A stretch of 64,000 nt of DNA, from contig NZ_JADEYH010000002.1 of assembly GCF_017114865.1 (NCBI RefSeq), positions 434,001-498,000 on the forward strand, written 5' to 3'. The notes beneath the pieces are model-generated. The model did not search any database, was not told the origin of the DNA, and was given only the letters and a program-made list of their open reading frames with translations. The translations under genes and the position numbers were made by a program. This DNA is from Streptomyces verrucosisporus (lineage in GTDB: Bacteria > Actinomycetota > Actinomycetes > Streptomycetales > Streptomycetaceae). Within the stretch, counting starts at the first letter, position 1; each line of letters opens with the position of its first letter. Positions 8,735 through 16,947 of this stretch are shown here, in pieces.

Positions 8735-10390
8735 ATGCGTGACGGTCGGAAGGTGGCGGTGATCGGGGCGGTCCTCACCGCCGTGGTCGGAGCCGCCGGG
8801 TTCGGGGCGTACACCCTGATCGGGGACGGCGGCGCGGCCGGCGGCGAGAGCGGGCAGGACGTGGCCTTCTCCGACGGCCGGACCGGCGAACCGGCGGCCG
8901 AGACGGGCCCGCCCTCGGCCGAGGAGGTCCGCGAGACCGCCGCAGGGTTCCTGAGGGCCTGGCAGGAGGGGGAGGCCGCGGAGGCCGCCGCGCTGACCGA
9001 CGACGAGGCCGCCGCGGCCAAGGCCCTGGCCGGCTTCCGGAAGGACGCCCGGGTGTCGGGCGTGCGCCTGGAACCGGGCACCGCCGCGGGCGCCGACGTC
9101 CCGTTCACGGTGAAGGCCGAGGTGCGGTACGACAAGGAGGAGAAGCCCGCCTCCTGGACGTACGAGTCGGAGCTGACGGTCGTACGGGACGACGACAGCG
9201 GCGAACCCGTCGTCGACTGGGAGGCGTCCGTCCTCCACCCCGAACTCGAGAGCGGCCAGAAGCTGGAGACCGCCGAGGCCGGGGCACCGCCCGTCAAGGC
9301 CCTGGACCGCAACGGCGCCGAGCTGACGGCCGAGGAGTACCCCGAACTGGCCGCGACCCTGACCGACCTGCGCAAGCGCTTCGGTGACAGGACCGACGGG
9401 AAGCCCGGCTTCGAGACCCGGATCGCCGACGCCGCCGGCAAGGAGGTCAAGACGCTCAGGCAGCTCAGCAAGGGCACCCCGGGCGAGCTGAGGACCACAC
9501 TGGACGCCGAGGTGCAGAAGGCCGCCGTCCAGGCCATCGCCGGCAAGCCCAAGGCGTCGGTCGTCGCCCTGAAGGCCAGCACGGGCGAGATCCTGGCGGT
9601 CGCCAACACCCCGGCGCAGGGGTTCAACACCGCTCTCAAGGGCTCCCTGGCCCCCGGTTCCACGATGAAGATCGTCACCGCGTCGATGCTCATCGAGAAG
9701 GGCCTGGCCTCCAGCGCGAAGCAGCACCCCTGCCCCAAGTACTTCACCCACGGCGGGTGGAGGTTCCAGAACCTCGACAAGTTCGAGATCAACGGCGGCA
9801 CCTTCGCGCAGTCCTTCGCCGCCTCCTGCAACACCGCCTTCATCAGCCAGGCCGGCGAGCTGTCGGACGACGACCTCACCAAGCAGGCCCGCGACGTCTT
9901 CGGCATCGGGCTGAACTGGCAGGTCGGCACCGCGACCTTCGACGGCTCGGTGCCCGTGCAGTCCGACGCGCAGATGGCCGCCTCGCTGATCGGGCAGGGC
10001 GGGGTCAGGGCGAACCCGCTGATCATGGCCTCGGTGTCGGCGACGGTGAAGAGCGGCGTCTTCCGCCAGCCGTACATCGTCTCGCCCGAGGTGGACGGCC
10101 GCGGCCTGGCCAAGGCCCCGCGCACCCTCTCCCCGGCCGTCTCCCGGGAACTGCGCTCGCTGATGCGGCTGACGGCCACCAGCGGCTCGGCGGCCGAGGC
10201 CATGGCCGGCACCGGCGGCGACTTCGGCGCGAAGACCGGCTCGGCCGAGGTGGACGGCCAGGAGAAGCCCAACGCCTGGTTCACCGCCTACCGGGGCGAC
10301 ATGGCCGCCGCGGCGGTCGTCCCCGCCTCCGGCCACGGCGGCACGAACGCGGGCCCGGTCGTCCGCCAGGTGCTCAACTCCGTCGGCTGA
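8735..10390 (+). CDS. Class B penicillin-binding protein (transpeptidase)
   Basis: The protein (551 residues) is a membrane-anchored D,D-transpeptidase that cross-links peptidoglycan outside the cell. One N-terminal membrane segment (about 7-28) is followed by an NTF2-like, MecA_N-type domain (about 65-165), a linker and dimerisation region, and the penicillin-binding domain. The three catalytic boxes are intact: STMK (SxxK, about residue 309), SCN (SxN, about 363) and KTGSAE (about 501). The ATG is preceded by GGGAG four bases away. A 14-bp hairpin follows. It is a monocistronic plus-strand gene; the specific septal or elongation role cannot be told. Confidence 0.9.
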   Translation: MRDGRKVAVIGAVLTAVVGAAGFGAYTLIGDGGAAGGESGQDVAFSDGRTGEPAAETGPPSAEEVRETAAGFLRAWQEGEAAEAAALTDDEAAAAKALAGFRKDARVSGVRLEPGTAAGADVPFTVKAEVRYDKEEKPASWTYESELTVVRDDDSGEPVVDWEASVLHPELESGQKLETAEAGAPPVKALDRNGAELTAEEYPELAATLTDLRKRFGDRTDGKPGFETRIADAAGKEVKTLRQLSKGTPGELRTTLDAEVQKAAVQAIAGKPKASVVALKASTGEILAVANTPAQGFNTALKGSLAPGSTMKIVTASMLIEKGLASSAKQHPCPKYFTHGGWRFQNLDKFEINGGTFAQSFAASCNTAFISQAGELSDDDLTKQARDVFGIGLNWQVGTATFDGSVPVQSDAQMAASLIGQGGVRANPLIMASVSATVKSGVFRQPYIVSPEVDGRGLAKAPRTLSPAVSRELRSLMRLTATSGSAAEAMAGTGGDFGAKTGSAEVDGQEKPNAWFTAYRGDMAAAAVVPASGHGGTNAGPVVRQVLNSVG

Positions 10391-10408
10391 CCCCGCCCTT
10401 CGGCACCC

Positions 10409-10445
10409 GTACGGCCCGCGCGGGACGGCATCGCGCGGGCCGTAC
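10409..10445. terminator. Hairpin terminator after the penicillin-binding protein gene
   Basis: A perfect 14-bp stem (10409-10422 with 10432-10445) with a nine-base loop, 18 bases past the stop codon. Confidence 0.8.
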
Positions 10446-10604
10446 CCGTCCCGGGGAGGAGGTCTGACGGGACTCCGGGCGGGGCGGCGCGTGAACTCTG
10501 TGTGACGGACACCTCCCCGAAGCCGTCGCGGAACGATACGGTACGGCCCCGAAACGCAAGGCCGACGCCGCGTGAGAAGGCGGCTTCGGAAGAAGGGGGG
10601 GCCC

Positions 10605-11255
10605 GTGCCCACTGACTACGCGTGCCAGGCGGCGGCCGAACAGGCCGCCCGCGGCATCGCGCCCGTACGGGCGCTTCTGCTGCCCGCCCAGCGATCCGCT
10701 CCTGCGCAGCAGGAAGAGGTCCCGGTCGTCATCCGGTCGTTCATGGGCCCCGGTGCGGGCGGCAGGCCGCCCGCACCGGAGGACTCCGCGCCGCGCGTCG
10801 AGCCCGTCGGCGCCCCCATGGGCGCCGCGGTCCTGCTGAGCTTCCTCGACGGCCTGCGGGCGGACCTGAGCGGTGCGCTGGTCGACTGGTACTCCTCGAT
10901 CTCCGCGCAACTCCCCGTGACGCTGGGCGCGCCGGACGCGGAGCCGTCGGAGCGGAGCCCGGCGCGGCTGCCGAACGGCTGGCAGTCCCTGGCCGATCTG
11001 CAGAGCAACGCCCAGGACGTGCTGACCGTCCTGTCGAGCCGGCCGCGCGACGGCCGGCAGGTCGGGCCCGCGGAGCTGAGCTGGCGGCTGGCCCTGCTGG
11101 AGGACGCGTTCTCCGGTGCGCTGCGCCGGATGGGCGTCCCGGAGCAGCCGGCGGCGGACTGCGCCGCCGAGCTGGCGACCGCCACCGGCTCGCTGTTCGG
11201 CCTCAACCGGCCGACCCCGCGCTCGGCCCCGGCCCAGCACAGCCCGTCGTACTGA
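10605..11255 (+). CDS. Conserved-looking protein of unknown function
   Basis: The GTG at 10605 follows a purine-rich GAAGAAGGGGGGG and gives 216 residues. There is no signal peptide or membrane segment. The Ala-rich N-terminal half includes a Pro/Gly stretch. The C-terminal half is probably helical, with WQSLADLQSNAQDVLTVLSS and ELSWRLALLEDAFSGALRR. I recognise no domain. Strong codon bias and a clean ribosome-binding site support a real gene. It is plus strand, between the penicillin-binding protein and ABC-F genes. Confidence 0.75.
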   Translation: MPTDYACQAAAEQAARGIAPVRALLLPAQRSAPAQQEEVPVVIRSFMGPGAGGRPPAPEDSAPRVEPVGAPMGAAVLLSFLDGLRADLSGALVDWYSSISAQLPVTLGAPDAEPSERSPARLPNGWQSLADLQSNAQDVLTVLSSRPRDGRQVGPAELSWRLALLEDAFSGALRRMGVPEQPAADCAAELATATGSLFGLNRPTPRSAPAQHSPSY

Positions 11256-11424
11256 GCCGGCGGCCTCCGCGGGGCGCCCGCGGCGGCTGCGCGGGGCCGC
11301 GGCCGGTGGTGCGGTCGGCGTGGGGCGGGCATGAGCGTGCCCACCCGGGCTGCGACTAGGCTGAGAGGCTGACCAGCCCACCCGAAGACCACACCAGCCC
11401 GGCGCGCCGGGCAGCGGGAGCCCC

Positions 11425-13245
11425 ATGGCCACGAACCTCGTCAATCTGGAAGCCGTCGGCAAGGTGTACGGCACCCGTGCGCTGCTGGACGGCGTCTCCC
11501 TCGGCGTCAGCGAGGGAGACCGGATCGGCGTCGTCGGGCGCAACGGCGACGGCAAGACCACCCTCGTGCGCATCCTGGCGAAGCTGGAGCCCGCCGACGA
11601 CGGCCGGGTCACCCACACCGGCGGGCTGCGGCCGGGAGTACTCACCCAGCACGACTCGCTCGACCCGGCCGCCACCGTCCGGCACGAGGTCATCGGCGAC
11701 ATGGCCGACCACGAGTGGGCCGGGAACGCCCGCGTCCGCGACATCCTCACCGGACTCTTCGGCGGCCTGGACATGCCCGGCTTCCCGCAGGGCCTGGACA
11801 CCGTCATCGGCCCGCTGTCCGGCGGCGAGCGGCGGCGCATCGCGCTGGCGAAGCTGCTCATCGCCGAGCAGGACCTGATCGTGCTGGACGAGCCCACCAA
11901 CCACCTCGACGTCGAGGGCATCGCCTGGCTCGCCGGGCACCTGCGCGCCCGGCGCTCGGCGCTGGTCTGCGTCACCCACGACCGCTGGTTCCTGGACCAG
12001 GTGTGCACGCGGATGTGGGACGTGCAGCGCGGCACCGTCCACGAGTACGAGGGCGGCTACAGCGACTACGTCTTCGCCCGCGCCGAGCGCGAGCGCATCG
12101 CGGCCACCGAGGAGGCCAAGCGGCAGAACCTGGTCCGCAAGGAGCTGGCCTGGCTGCGGCGCGGCGCCCCGGCCCGCACCAGCAAGCCCCGCTTCCGCGT
12201 CGAGGCCGCCAACGAGCTGATCGCCGACGTGCCGCCGCCGCGCGACAGCGCCGAGCTGATGAAGTTCGCGAACTCCCGGCTGGGCAAAACCGTCTTCGAC
12301 CTGGAGGACGTGACGGTCCAGGCCGGGCCCAAGGTGCTGCTCAAGCACCTGACCTGGCAGCTCGGCCCCGGCGACCGGATCGGCCTGGTCGGCGTCAACG
12401 GCGCCGGCAAGACCTCGCTGCTGCGGGCGCTGGCGGACGCGGCGTACAGTGGCGGCGAGAAGCAGCCGGCCGCCGGCCGGATCAAGGTCGGCAGGACGGT
12501 GCGGCTGGCGTACCTCTCCCAGGAGGTCGCCGAGCTCGACCCCGCCTGGCGCGTGCTGGAGGCCGTGGAACGGGTGCGCTCGCGCGTCGATCTGGGCAAG
12601 GGGCGCGAGATGAGCGCCTCCCAGCTGTGCGAGCGCTTCGGCTTCGGCAAGGACAAGCAGTGGACGCCCGTCGGGGACCTCTCCGGCGGCGAGCGCCGCA
12701 GGCTCCAGATCCTGCGGCTGCTGATGGACGAGCCGAACGTGCTGTTCATGGACGAGCCGACCAACGACCTGGACATCGAGACCCTGACCCAGCTCGAGGA
12801 CCTGCTCGACGGCTGGCCCGGCTCACTGGTCGTCATCTCCCACGACCGCTACTTCGTCGAGCGGACCACGGACCGGGTGCACGCGCTGCTGGGCGACGGC
12901 ACGCTGCGGATGCTGCCGCGCGGGCTGGACGAGTACCTGGAGCGCCGCGAGCGGCTGCGGCAGGCCACCACCGCGCCCGGCGCCCCGGCCGCGGCTCCGG
13001 CGGGGCAGGCGGCCCGGCCCGCCGCCAAGTCCGCCGCCCTCTCGCGTGCGGCGCAGAAGGAGTTGCAGCGCATCGAGCGCAGGCTGGAGCGGATCGAGGA
13101 GCGCCAGACGGCGCTGCACGCCGAGATGGCCGAGCACGCCACCGACTTCGAGAAGGTCGCCGGGCTCGACGCCGAGCTGCGCGAACTAGCCGATGAGCGC
13201 GACGACTTGGAGACGCGCTGGTTGGAACTGGCCGAGGAGGGCTGA
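11425..13245 (+). CDS. ABC-F family ATPase (ribosome-associated, two ATP-binding domains)
   Basis: ABC-F proteins lack membrane segments and act on the ribosome E site in translation control or antibiotic protection. Two ABC domains are visible in 606 residues. The first has Walker A GRNGDGKTT, signature LSGGERRRIAL and Walker B VLDEPTNHLDV. The second has GVNGAGKTS, LSGGERRRLQIL and LFMDEPTNDLD. The interdomain arm includes a Lys/Arg-rich helical stretch (about 215-265). The C-terminal tail (about 520-606) is Ala-rich and then a coiled coil. The acidic residue in the first Walker A is slightly unusual. A TAGGCT -10-like box lies near 11349. Confidence 0.93.
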   Translation: MATNLVNLEAVGKVYGTRALLDGVSLGVSEGDRIGVVGRNGDGKTTLVRILAKLEPADDGRVTHTGGLRPGVLTQHDSLDPAATVRHEVIGDMADHEWAGNARVRDILTGLFGGLDMPGFPQGLDTVIGPLSGGERRRIALAKLLIAEQDLIVLDEPTNHLDVEGIAWLAGHLRARRSALVCVTHDRWFLDQVCTRMWDVQRGTVHEYEGGYSDYVFARAERERIAATEEAKRQNLVRKELAWLRRGAPARTSKPRFRVEAANELIADVPPPRDSAELMKFANSRLGKTVFDLEDVTVQAGPKVLLKHLTWQLGPGDRIGLVGVNGAGKTSLLRALADAAYSGGEKQPAAGRIKVGRTVRLAYLSQEVAELDPAWRVLEAVERVRSRVDLGKGREMSASQLCERFGFGKDKQWTPVGDLSGGERRRLQILRLLMDEPNVLFMDEPTNDLDIETLTQLEDLLDGWPGSLVVISHDRYFVERTTDRVHALLGDGTLRMLPRGLDEYLERRERLRQATTAPGAPAAAPAGQAARPAAKSAALSRAAQKELQRIERRLERIEERQTALHAEMAEHATDFEKVAGLDAELRELADERDDLETRWLELAEEG

Positions 13246-13487
13246 CCGGAGGCGAAAGGGGAGGCCCCGGCGGACGATAACGGCCAGGTCGCGGGCCGGT
13301 CTCACCTGATGGCCCGGAGCGGGAACCGGAGGCGGCTTCACGGGTGTCCGGTGATAGAAAGAATTTCCTTCCGACCGTCGGCGCCAGGAGCCGGCAACAG
13401 CCGAGAAGTGGCGGGCCGTGTCCGAATCGCCCTGCCCCATGGGGGCGAGGGGCTGGGCAGCCGGTCCGCGCGTGAATGAGGAAACCC

Positions 13488-15404
13488 ATGTCGCAGCCGC
13501 CTCCGCCACCAAATCAGCCGCCGTCCGGCGGCTTCGGCCCCCCTCCGGAGCAGCCGGACGACGGACCGGAGCAGCCGGAGGGGGCGGATCAGCAGGAGCA
13601 GCAGGAGAAGCAGGACCAGCCGGAGAAACCCGAGGAGCAGGCGCAGCCGGAGAAGGCGGAACAGGGGAAGGCTCCGCGGGTTCCGCTGTCCAAGGCGCCG
13701 CAGCCTCCGGCCGACCAGCCGGATCGGCCGGGGCAGCCGCCGCAGGCCCCTCCTCCGGGCCCGCCTTCGTACGGCTACCCGCAGCAGCCCGGCCAGTTCG
13801 GCCAGGCGCCGCAGTTCGAGCCAGGCCTGCCCCCGTCGTACGGATATCCGCAGCAGCCGGGTCAGACGCCCCAGGCGCCGTACGGCCAGCCCCCGGCGTA
13901 CGGGCAGCCTCCCGCGTACGGCCAGCCTCCCGCGTACGGACAGCAGCCCGGATACGGCCAGTACCCGACGCAGCCCATGTACGGCGGCGGTGTGCAGCCG
14001 CCCGGCGGCGGTGGCGGCAAGAACGCCAAGATTCTGGCCGTCGTCGCCGCGGTCGTCGCGGTCCTGCTCGTCGCGGGCGGCGGCGTCTGGTTCCTGACCA
14101 AGGACGACGGCGGCACCGAGGCCAGGAAGGGCGACAAGGGCACCACCCGGGGCGCGGACGGCGGCTCGGACGACTCCGGCGGCTCCGGTGACTCCGGCGG
14201 TTCCGGCGGCGAGAAGGGCCTGATCGACGCCGAGCTCGCCTGGACGGTCGACCCGCCCGAGGTGGACAAGCAGGACATCATCGCGGAGACGCCCGGCACG
14301 TGGTTCGTGGGCGACAACCTCGTCAAGGCCACGACGAGTTCCACCACGGCCTACGACATGAGGACCGGCAAGACGGCATGGTCCATCGACATGCCCCGCC
14401 CCAAGGACTGCACCGCCGCCTTCGAGATGTCGGAGAACAGGACCGTCGTCCAGTACGGCCGGCGCTGCGAGTTCGTCATGGGCATCGACTTGGCCGCGGG
14501 CAAGAAGCTGTGGAACAAGGAACTGCCGTCCAAGCGCGACAGCTCCTCGGAGTTCAGCTACACGGAGATGGCGGTCAGCGGCGACATCGCCGCGGCGTCC
14601 TGGATCGGTAACGCGGTCGGTTACGACCTGGCGACCGGCAAGGAGCTGTGGCAGCAGGAGGAGGGCTCCGACTGCAAGGACCGCGGCTACTCCGGCGGCG
14701 GCCAGCTCGTCGCCAAGCTGGAGTGCGGCTTCGGCGGCTCGCAGAAGGTCCAGGGAGTGGGCCCGGGCGGCAAGAAGAAGTGGGAGTGGGAGGTGCCCGA
14801 CGGCATCGACGTCCGCAAGGTCCTCTCCACCGACCCGCTGGTCCTCGGGGTCAACGCCGGCGGCGAGTCCAGCATCGACATCACCGACGTGATGGTCCTC
14901 TCGGACAGCGGCAAGCTCAAGGAGAAGATCACCATCAAGAAGGACCGACACGAGCTGGGCTGCCGGGGCATCACGCTCAGCAACTGCCCCGGCACGGTGG
15001 TGGACGGCGAGACCATGTACATCTCCTCGAAGCCGCACCAGGGCGGCGAGTACGGGCAGACCAGCGAGATCATCGCCTTCGACCTCACCACGGGGAAGTC
15101 GAAGTGGCTGGGGGAGCCGATATCGGGCGGCCGGATCGTCCCGGTCACCGTGGAGGACGGCGCGCTGCTCGCCTACGAACTGCCCGGCTACGACAAGCCG
15201 GGGCAGGTCGTCGCGCTCGACCCGGGCAACGGCAAGCCGTCCCCGCGGATGAAGCTGCCGGCCGACAGTGTGAAGAAGGAGTACGACATGGCCAACGGCT
15301 CCGATGTACACCCGTTCTGGAAGGACGGCCACTTCTTCCTGGTGAACCACAGGTTCTACGCCTCCGCCGGTCTGAGCGACCTGGCGATAGCCGCCTACAG
15401 CTGA
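13488..15404 (+). CDS. Membrane-anchored PQQ-type beta-propeller protein with Pro/Gln-rich cytosolic domain
   Basis: The ATG at 13488 (638 residues) has GAGG upstream; an ATG 12 bases earlier is less well placed. Residues 1-177 are Pro/Gln/Glu-rich with repeats such as SYGYPQQPGQ and QPPAYG. A membrane segment follows (about 178-203), then a short Gly/Ser/Asp linker and an extracytoplasmic domain rich in propeller blades (LATGKELWQQEEG, DLAAGKKLWNKELPS, DLTTGKSKWLG). This is the PQQ/BamB-like repeat pattern. Ligand and function are unknown. The architecture resembles Streptomyces membrane proteins often found near Ser/Thr kinases. Expected as a type II membrane protein. Confidence 0.85.
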   Translation: MSQPPPPPNQPPSGGFGPPPEQPDDGPEQPEGADQQEQQEKQDQPEKPEEQAQPEKAEQGKAPRVPLSKAPQPPADQPDRPGQPPQAPPPGPPSYGYPQQPGQFGQAPQFEPGLPPSYGYPQQPGQTPQAPYGQPPAYGQPPAYGQPPAYGQQPGYGQYPTQPMYGGGVQPPGGGGGKNAKILAVVAAVVAVLLVAGGGVWFLTKDDGGTEARKGDKGTTRGADGGSDDSGGSGDSGGSGGEKGLIDAELAWTVDPPEVDKQDIIAETPGTWFVGDNLVKATTSSTTAYDMRTGKTAWSIDMPRPKDCTAAFEMSENRTVVQYGRRCEFVMGIDLAAGKKLWNKELPSKRDSSSEFSYTEMAVSGDIAAASWIGNAVGYDLATGKELWQQEEGSDCKDRGYSGGGQLVAKLECGFGGSQKVQGVGPGGKKKWEWEVPDGIDVRKVLSTDPLVLGVNAGGESSIDITDVMVLSDSGKLKEKITIKKDRHELGCRGITLSNCPGTVVDGETMYISSKPHQGGEYGQTSEIIAFDLTTGKSKWLGEPISGGRIVPVTVEDGALLAYELPGYDKPGQVVALDPGNGKPSPRMKLPADSVKKEYDMANGSDVHPFWKDGHFFLVNHRFYASAGLSDLAIAAYS

Positions 15405-15451
15405 GGTTCCGAGGCCCTGCCCGGCCCCTGCGGCGGTCCGCCGCCAGCGAC

Positions 15452-15487
15452 GGCCCCGCGCCCCTCCCCGTGGAGGGACGCGGGGCC
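15452..15487. terminator. Hairpin terminator after the beta-propeller gene
   Basis: A nine-bp outer stem (15452-15460 with 15479-15487), one C/A mismatch and a six-bp inner stem around a CCGT loop. Confidence 0.75.
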
Positions 15488-15636
15488 GCCCGCTCGGGTC
15501 CGAGGGAGTTCCCGCCGGTTCTTGCCGGAAGGGACGCGGGACGCCGGGGGAGCGTGTAGCTTCCGGGGGCAAGACGGAGCCGGGCGGCTCGCAGGGCCGT
15601 ACGGGAGCGCGGCCCTGCCCCGGAGGACCGGGCCCG

Positions 15637-16359
15637 ATGGAACCGACAGGGGTGTGGATGACCGTGCGGCTCATGGTGGTCGACGACCACCGTCTGCACG
15701 CCGAGGCGCTCGCCTCGGCGCTGAAGTTGCGCGGGCACCGGGTGCTCGCGGCCGCCGCGCCGGCCGCGGGGGCGGCTGAGCTGGTGGTCAGCAGGGCCCC
15801 CGAGGTGTGCCTGTGGGGCACCGCGTCGCCCGCCGAGCCCGGTGCGTTCGACCCCGTGGCCAGGATCAGGCGGGAGCGGCCGCAGACCGCCGTGGTGGTG
15901 CTGGGCCCGGTGCCCAGCCCGCGGGGGATAGCGGCGGCGTTCGCGGCGGGGGCGTCGGGCTACATACGGCACGACGAGCGGATCGAGGGCGTCGAGCGCG
16001 GCATGGTCAGGGCACGTGCCGGGGAGGTGGCGGTGGCGCCGCAACTGCTGCGGGCCGCCTTCGCGGAGCTGCTCAACCCGAGGGCCGAGCCGGACGACGA
16101 GGGCGTCAGGCTGCTGCGGATGCTCACCCCGCGCGAGGCCGAGGTGCTGGTGCGGGTGGCGGAGGGGGAGGACACCCGGGCGATCGCGACGGGCATGGGG
16201 ATCGCGCCCAGCACGGCCCGTACTCATGTGCAGCGGGTACTGATGAAGCTCGGGGTCGGATCGCGGCTGGAGGCGGCGGCGCTGGCGGCCCGCACCGGGC
16301 TGCTGGACCGGGTGGCCGGCGGGCACGGAGGCACGGACCGGGGCGCGGGGCCGGGCTGA
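15637..16359 (+). CDS. LuxR/NarL-type regulator with a degenerate receiver domain
   Basis: The C-terminal quarter is a LuxR-type HTH (LTPREAEVLVRVAEGEDT through STARTHVQRVLMKLGVGSRLEAA). The N-terminal receiver keeps the acidic pair (VVDDH, residues 14-18), but where the phosphoacceptor Asp should be it reads PEVCLWGTASP (55-65). The conserved Thr/Ser and Lys positions are also replaced (VVVLGPV; GYIRHDE). It is therefore probably not phosphorylated and may respond to a ligand, a partner or nothing. No histidine kinase is adjacent. The ATG at 15637 has GGAGG about ten bases upstream; the ATG at 15658 is the alternative. It is similar in build to the intact regulator at 22469. Confidence 0.85.
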   Translation: MEPTGVWMTVRLMVVDDHRLHAEALASALKLRGHRVLAAAAPAAGAAELVVSRAPEVCLWGTASPAEPGAFDPVARIRRERPQTAVVVLGPVPSPRGIAAAFAAGASGYIRHDERIEGVERGMVRARAGEVAVAPQLLRAAFAELLNPRAEPDDEGVRLLRMLTPREAEVLVRVAEGEDTRAIATGMGIAPSTARTHVQRVLMKLGVGSRLEAAALAARTGLLDRVAGGHGGTDRGAGPG

Positions 16360-16420
16360 CGCGCCGGCCCCGCGCCCGTATCCGCTGTGCCCCGGCCCGT
16401 GCGGCGGCGGACGGCGCCGG

Positions 16421-16909
16421 TCAGCCCTCCGCGGGCGGCCCGGCTCCGGGGCCGCCGCCTTCGGCCTCCCGCCGGGACGGCGGCGGAACCGTCGGGCTCA
16501 GCCGCAACCAGAGCAGGAACAGCAGTCCCAGCACCAGCATCGACAGCCCGGCCCAGAGGTTGATGTTGACGTCCTGGGCCTTGGCCAGGTCGGCGTCGGA
16601 GACGAAGAACCCGGCGATGGTGACCAGGAGGCCGTAGACCACGAACAGCACGCCGATGACACGGCGGATGTCGAACAGCCGGGCGGCGCTGGCCGACCGC
16701 TCCTCCAGGTCGCGCTCCTCCTCCCGCCAGTCCGGCTCCGGATCGCCCTTGCCGGCGCCGGGGACACCGGGGTCGGCGGGGTCGGCCGGGTCCGGGGGAC
16801 CGGAGGGGGTGCGGGGGTCCGAGGGGCCGCGGTACTCGTGGGCGCCGTGCGGACCGCCCGCACCGTCGCCGCCGTTGCCCTCGTTGCCGCTGTTGCCGTC
16901 GTTCGTCAC
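16421..16909 (-). CDS. Small two-segment membrane protein
   Basis: The protein (162 residues, GTG start) begins with a Gly/Asn/Pro-rich hydrophilic region (1-60). A charged helix follows (EPDWREEERDLEERSASAARLF), and then two hydrophobic segments (about 85-105 and 118-138). It ends in a Pro/Gly-rich tail. It lies 38 bases downstream of the symporter gene on the same strand, so it is probably cotranscribed and may be an accessory subunit. That role is inferred from position only; I do not recognise the family. Confidence 0.78.
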   Translation of the reverse strand: MTNDGNSGNEGNGGDGAGGPHGAHEYRGPSDPRTPSGPPDPADPADPGVPGAGKGDPEPDWREEERDLEERSASAARLFDIRRVIGVLFVVYGLLVTIAGFFVSDADLAKAQDVNINLWAGLSMLVLGLLFLLWLRLSPTVPPPSRREAEGGGPGAGPPAEG

Positions 16910-16947
16910 GGTGGATCACATCCTTCGCTGTGCGGTGCGCGGGGCGC

